Program-made: the position numbers and the translations under genes
Origin: an uncultured Clostridia bacterium
GTDB taxonomy: Bacteria > Bacillota_A > Clostridia > TANB77 > CAG-508
Assembly (NCBI GenBank): GCA_944390995.1
Contig: CALXSA010000048.1
Coordinates: forward strand, 1-8,073
DNA length: 8,073 nt
Direction: 5' to 3'
In this document: positions 4,964 to 8,073 of the stretch, piece by piece
How positions within the stretch are numbered: position 1 is the first letter of the stretch
How the letters are laid out: every line of letters starts with the position of its first letter
Notes under the pieces: generated by a model
What the model was told of the DNA's origin: nothing
Seen by the model: the letters and a program-made list of their open reading frames with translations, nothing else
The model's database searches: none

Positions 4964-6115
4964 TTAACTATAAATCAAACTTGGATGGTTAGTCCATTGC
5001 AACGGATCAACTCTGTATCCTTTGCTCCTTCCACCTACATAAACTTCATAATGTAAGTGTGGTCCTGTACTAATGCCAGTGTTTCCTGATACTGCTATTT
5101 GTTGACCTGTAGAAACAACTGTGCCAACAGATACTGTAAACTGTGATAAATGTCCAAATGCTGTATAGTATCCACTACCATGGTCTATCATTATGTAATT
5201 TCCATATCCCGAAACCCATTGTGCTAATATTACTTTTCCATTAGCTGGTGCATATACTGGAACATAACTTACACCTATATCTATTGCTCCATGGTTTGTT
5301 GACGCTCCTGCTGTAGGTGCTGTTCTATTGCCAAATATTGATGTTATTCTATTATAACTATACGATAAAGGCCATTCAAAACGTCCTCCAGTAAAAGCTC
5401 CTTCGTATCCACCCGCACCTTGAGTTGCATCTGCAATTTCTTGTTGAGCTTTTTCTATTGCTTGTTCAAATTCCTCTATTTTTTGTTGTAAAGCTTGTTC
5501 TTCTGCTGATAATTGACTTATTGTGCTTTGTTTAGCAACTTTTGCAGCCTTAAGTTCAGCATTTTTTGCATCTGTCTCACTTTTTACACTTTCAACTTGT
5601 GCTTTATTATTTTCAAGTTCTTGTTTTTGATTTTCTATATCTGCTTTTTGCTGAGATACCTCATTAATAAGCTCTGTATCTTTTTCTGCTATTGTTTGAA
5701 TAGCATTATATTTTGTGTACATTTCTATGTAGTTGCTTGAGCCAAGAAGTACATCCAAATATGTTGTACCTCCACCTTTATACATAGCAACCATTCTAGT
5801 TTTTAGTAAGTCTTCTTTATGATCTAGCTCCGCTTGCTTTTCTTCTATTTCTTGTTCTTTTTGAGTTATAGAAGAATTTAATTCATCTAATTGGTTTTGT
5901 AAGCTAAATATTTCAGCTTCGATACTTGAAATTTGTGCATTTATTGTATCTAGTTCACTTTCTGCATTTTGTCTTTGCTCGGTGACTTGGTCTTTTTCAT
6001 TTTGTGCTTGCTCTTTTTGTTCATTCAGTTCACTAATTGATGCAGCTATACAATTACTAGTATATGCTAAAAGTAGTGATATTATAGCAATAAATGTTAT
6101 AATTTTTTTGTTCAT
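4964..6115 (-). CDS. Secreted coiled-coil M23 peptidase, first paralogue
   Basis: This 383-residue protein is the first gene after ftsX and the likeliest hydrolase under FtsEX control. Residues 1-25 are a signal peptide (cut probably after CIAA). About 27-230 is a coiled coil rich in Gln, Glu and Lys, with the PcsB-like block LLKTRMVAMYKGGGTTYLDVLLGS at 103-126. A short Gly-rich linker (233-245) leads to an M23/LytM domain at about 248-375. His275 and Asp279 (HGAID), His322 (GHLSQF) and His353/His355 (HLH) are intact, so it should be a working zinc peptidase and not merely an activator like EnvC. The ATG at 6115 stands five bases after GGAGG; a TTG 12 bases further up overlaps that site and is unlikely. 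It lies 122 bases past ftsX with no terminator seen between, so co-transcription is probable. Confidence 0.92.
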   Translation of the reverse strand: MNKKIITFIAIISLLLAYTSNCIAASISELNEQKEQAQNEKDQVTEQRQNAESELDTINAQISSIEAEIFSLQNQLDELNSSITQKEQEIEEKQAELDHKEDLLKTRMVAMYKGGGTTYLDVLLGSSNYIEMYTKYNAIQTIAEKDTELINEVSQQKADIENQKQELENNKAQVESVKSETDAKNAELKAAKVAKQSTISQLSAEEQALQQKIEEFEQAIEKAQQEIADATQGAGGYEGAFTGGRFEWPLSYSYNRITSIFGNRTAPTAGASTNHGAIDIGVSYVPVYAPANGKVILAQWVSGYGNYIMIDHGSGYYTAFGHLSQFTVSVGTVVSTGQQIAVSGNTGISTGPHLHYEVYVGGRSKGYRVDPLQWTNHPSLIYS

Positions 6116-6120
6116 GGGTT

Positions 6121-6125
6121 CCTCC
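6121..6125 (-). promoter_or_regulatory. Ribosome binding site deciding the first M23 start
   Basis: GGAGG on the minus strand with five bases to the ATG at 6115-6113. The alternative in-frame TTG start at 6127 would overlap this site. Confidence 0.75.
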
Positions 6126-6237
6126 AAAAATTAATTTTTCTTTTTTTGTGCTATATTTCAAATTTACATCTTTGCCTTTAAAGCATTTGTGCAATATTTT
6201 AAGTATGTATATTTTTTATCTCTTGTTTGCTTTATTA

Positions 6238-7134
6238 CTATACCTTTAAGTATTTTCTCATTGAGATTACACTTCCTAATACACCAATACCTACGCCTAA
6301 TACTAAATATACTGTCAAAACTAAGTAGAACATTTCTGAGAAGCTAAGTAGTCCAAAGCCCATTTCTTGAATTAGAACTGATTCACCTATACTTCCCATT
6401 ACGCCATTGTATGCTAGTCCTAAAATAACTAATGTAATAATTGCTGATATGACTCCAATAATTACACCTTCTACTATAAATGGTCCTCTTATGAAACTAT
6501 TTGTTGCTCCAACATATTTCATGATTGAAATTTCTCTTCTTCTTGCGTGTACTGTTAATTTAATTGTATAAGCAATTATGAATATTGAAATTATTATTAA
6601 TAATGCTAAAATAACTATTGTTGTTATTTGTATGCCATTTGCTAATCCTCTTAATCTGTTTATTGTTGTATTTTCACTTGCAATTTCATCTACATTATCT
6701 AGTGCTAAAACTTCTGATTGAACTTGTTCATTTAGTGAAAGATCTGTTAATGTTACAAAGTATGATGCTGGAAATGGATTTTCTTCATCCCAACCTTCAA
6801 ATAAGCTTTCATCTCCAAGTGTTGTTTTCATTGAATTTAAGGCATCTTCTTTACTTACAAATGTAACTCTATTTACTCCATTAATGTTTCTTATTTGATT
6901 TCCAAGCGATTCTATTTCTTCATTTGTTGCATCTTCATCTATGAATATTTGTATACCTTGCTGACTTTCTAATTGTGTTATTACACTATTTACATTTTCT
7001 CCTATTACAAAGAAAAGTCCAAATATAAACATTGTAGCACACATTATAATTATTGATGCACTTGTCATCTTTTTTTGTTTGAAGGTGCTTTTAAATCCTT
7101 CTTTTATTAAATAACTAAATACATTATACCTCAT
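6238..7134 (-). CDS. ftsX: Cell division protein FtsX, membrane subunit of FtsEX
   Basis: From the chosen ATG this is 298 residues, normal for Gram-positive FtsX. It does not transport; it passes the ATP cycle of FtsE across the membrane to a cell-wall hydrolase. Helix 1 spans about 27-45, an extracellular domain about 46-165 (with the family motif NPFPASY at 119-125), and helices 2-4 about 169-193, 220-242 and 268-292. The family motif RRREISIMKYVGATNSFIRGP follows helix 2. The start overlaps the end of ftsE by 11 bases, a sign of translational coupling. ATG codons at 7134 and 7137 and a GTG at 7143 are all in frame; AGGTGG inside the end of ftsE best fits 7134 with five bases of spacing. 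The extracellular domain should bind the coiled coil of a partner hydrolase, most likely the M23 protein encoded next. Confidence 0.94.
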   Translation of the reverse strand: MRYNVFSYLIKEGFKSTFKQKKMTSASIIIMCATMFIFGLFFVIGENVNSVITQLESQQGIQIFIDEDATNEEIESLGNQIRNINGVNRVTFVSKEDALNSMKTTLGDESLFEGWDEENPFPASYFVTLTDLSLNEQVQSEVLALDNVDEIASENTTINRLRGLANGIQITTIVILALLIIISIFIIAYTIKLTVHARRREISIMKYVGATNSFIRGPFIVEGVIIGVISAIITLVILGLAYNGVMGSIGESVLIQEMGFGLLSFSEMFYLVLTVYLVLGVGIGVLGSVISMRKYLKV

Positions 7135-7804
7135 CATATCCACCTTTTTCGTCTCTTACAATATTTCCTTGGTCAATTCTTATAACCCTTTTATTCATTT
7201 TATCTACAATGTCTTTAGCATGAGTTGCTACAACTACTGTTGTTCCCCTTAAATTTATATCATTTAATAGCTCCATTATATCCCAAGCAGTATTTGGGTC
7301 TAAGTTTCCTGTAGGCTCATCTGCAATAAGCATTGATGGATTATTTACAATTGCTCTAGCTAAAGCTACTCTTTGTTGTTCACCACCAGATAGCTCATTT
7401 GGATAAACTTTTGCTTTATTAGCTAGTCCAACAAGTGAAAGCACCATAGGTACTTGTCTTCTGATGTGCTTAGGTGTAGCTTTTACAACATACATTGCAA
7501 ATGCAACATTTTCATAAACTGTTTTATCTGGAAGTAGCCTAAAGTCTTGGAAAACTATACCCATACTTCTTCTTAAAAATGGTACCCTACTTGGCTTTAA
7601 AAATGTTGTGTCTTTACCATTTATGATTATGTTACCTGATGTAGGTTCTTCCTCTTTTAGAATTAACTTTATAATGGTTGATTTTCCTGAACCTGAACTA
7701 CCAACTAAGAATGCAAATTCACCTTTATTTATTTTAAAACTAATGTTATGAATTGCTTCTGTTCCTGTATCATATTTTTTGCTGACATTTCTAAATTCTA
7801 TCAT
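7124..7804 (-). CDS. ftsE: Cell division ATP-binding protein FtsE
   Basis: This 226-residue cytoplasmic ATPase pairs with FtsX at the division site or side wall. All ABC motifs are intact: Walker A GSSGSGKST (35-43), Q-loop Gln86 in VFQDFRLL, signature LSGGEQQ (138-144), Walker B MLIADEP (158-164) with Glu163, D-loop GNLD (166-169) and H-loop His195. VFQDFRLLPDKTVYENVAF is typical of FtsE and sets it apart from lipoprotein exporters such as LolD, as does the overlapping ftsX. The ATG at 7804 follows AAAGGA, with about 12 bases between. It is the first gene of the cluster, behind a promoter at 7939-7967 and a leader of roughly 130 bases. Confidence 0.96.
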   Translation of the reverse strand: MIEFRNVSKKYDTGTEAIHNISFKINKGEFAFLVGSSGSGKSTIIKLILKEEEPTSGNIIINGKDTTFLKPSRVPFLRRSMGIVFQDFRLLPDKTVYENVAFAMYVVKATPKHIRRQVPMVLSLVGLANKAKVYPNELSGGEQQRVALARAIVNNPSMLIADEPTGNLDPNTAWDIMELLNDINLRGTTVVVATHAKDIVDKMNKRVIRIDQGNIVRDEKGGYDEV

Positions 7805-7938
7805 TTTAATTTTAAATCCTTTCTTGCTTGTCTTAATGGAATTCGCTATTTTTTTGTATTTTCTTGCTTAGTTTTTATACTTAGAATGTAAAATAATTTA
7901 TTATTAACTAAAATTTTGTCGTAAAATAGACCGAATTA
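7805..7938 (-). other. Leader region of the ftsEX cluster
   Basis: Very AT-rich and without a gene. A 10-base direct repeat, AAGCAAGAAA on the minus strand, occurs at 7820-7829 and 7860-7869; the copy nearer the gene includes the start of the ftsE Shine-Dalgarno region. I see no riboswitch or terminator in it. Confidence 0.4.
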
Positions 7939-7967
7939 ATCATAACAATAATTTTAATTATTTTCAA
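7939..7967 (-). promoter_or_regulatory. Sigma-A promoter of the ftsEX cluster
   Basis: TTGAAA (7962-7967) and TATGAT (7939-7944), each five of six to consensus, with a 17-base spacer. Transcription would start near 7932. It is the only convincing promoter upstream of ftsE in the window. Confidence 0.7.
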
Positions 7968-8060
7968 TAGATTAGAGAAAAAAATTTGTATTATTTTTAA
8001 CCAAATGTAGAAAAAATTGTATATTTTGTAGGATTGTGAAATTTGTGTGAATTTTTTTCA

Positions 8061-8073
8061 GTTGGGGACGGTC
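8061..8073 (+). repeat. Possible truncated REP-like repeat at the window edge
   Basis: TTGGGGACGGTC at the very end resembles the GGGACGGT core of clostridial REP-like repeats, and GGGACGCT in the hairpin at 1487-1515. It is cut by the window, so pairing arms cannot be checked. Confidence 0.3.

Noticed and set aside
6116..6237. A promoter or terminator between ftsX and the first M23 gene
   Set aside because: No convincing pair of hexamers and no hairpin with a T run is visible, so co-transcription with ftsEX is the simpler reading.
2496..6866. Plus-strand open frames opposite ctp, the M23 genes and ftsX
   Set aside because: They are rich in Leu, Phe, Ser and Ile as expected from the reverse of AT-rich genes, have no ribosome sites, and overlap well-supported genes throughout.
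7135..7143. Upstream ftsX starts at GTG 7143 or ATG 7137
   Set aside because: AGGTGG overlaps or is too close to both. The ATG at 7134 has the best spacing, although 7137 cannot be excluded.

Overview
The window is low-GC DNA (most genes near 30% G+C by eye) from a Firmicute, most likely an anaerobic member of Clostridia. The reasons are AGGAGG-type ribosome binding sites, consensus sigma-A promoters with 17-base spacers, encoded CCA ends on the tRNAs, and the set of envelope genes. I cannot name genus or species. Every gene I support is on the minus strand, so the window reads biologically from right to left.

Right half (7804 down to 2237): a cell-wall remodelling cluster. ftsE and ftsX overlap and encode the ATPase and membrane subunit of the FtsEX division complex. 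They are followed by two paralogous secreted proteins, each with a signal sequence, a PcsB/CwlO-type coiled coil and a C-terminal M23 (LytM) peptidase domain with complete metal-binding and catalytic residues. A membrane-anchored S41 C-terminal processing protease (Ctp) with a PDZ domain comes last. By analogy with FtsEX-EnvC, FtsEX-PcsB and FtsEX-CwlO, FtsEX probably controls one or both coiled-coil hydrolases, and Ctp may process or turn over envelope proteins. In Bacillus subtilis ctpB also lies next to ftsEX.

Middle (2236 down to 1546): just past the ctp stop codon is a roughly 210-base inverted-repeat element with a GC-richer, structured core. It is flanked by short direct repeats, like a small non-autonomous transposon (MITE). 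A degenerate partial relative sits upstream of ctp. Then comes a tRNA operon, Val(TAC)-Asp(GTC)-Phe(GAA), with a near-perfect promoter and a terminator hairpin, followed by a short REP-like hairpin.

Left end (1393 down to 1): a small unrecognised one-helix membrane protein, a secreted SleB/CwlJ-type cell-wall hydrolase with clearly higher G+C than its neighbours and a strong terminator, and the first codons of another gene behind a consensus promoter. I saw no CRISPR array, complete transposase gene, phage gene, rRNA or riboswitch. The most novel items are the inverted-repeat element, the doubling of an active M23 hydrolase behind ftsEX, and a palindrome overlapping a possible internal promoter between the two hydrolase genes.
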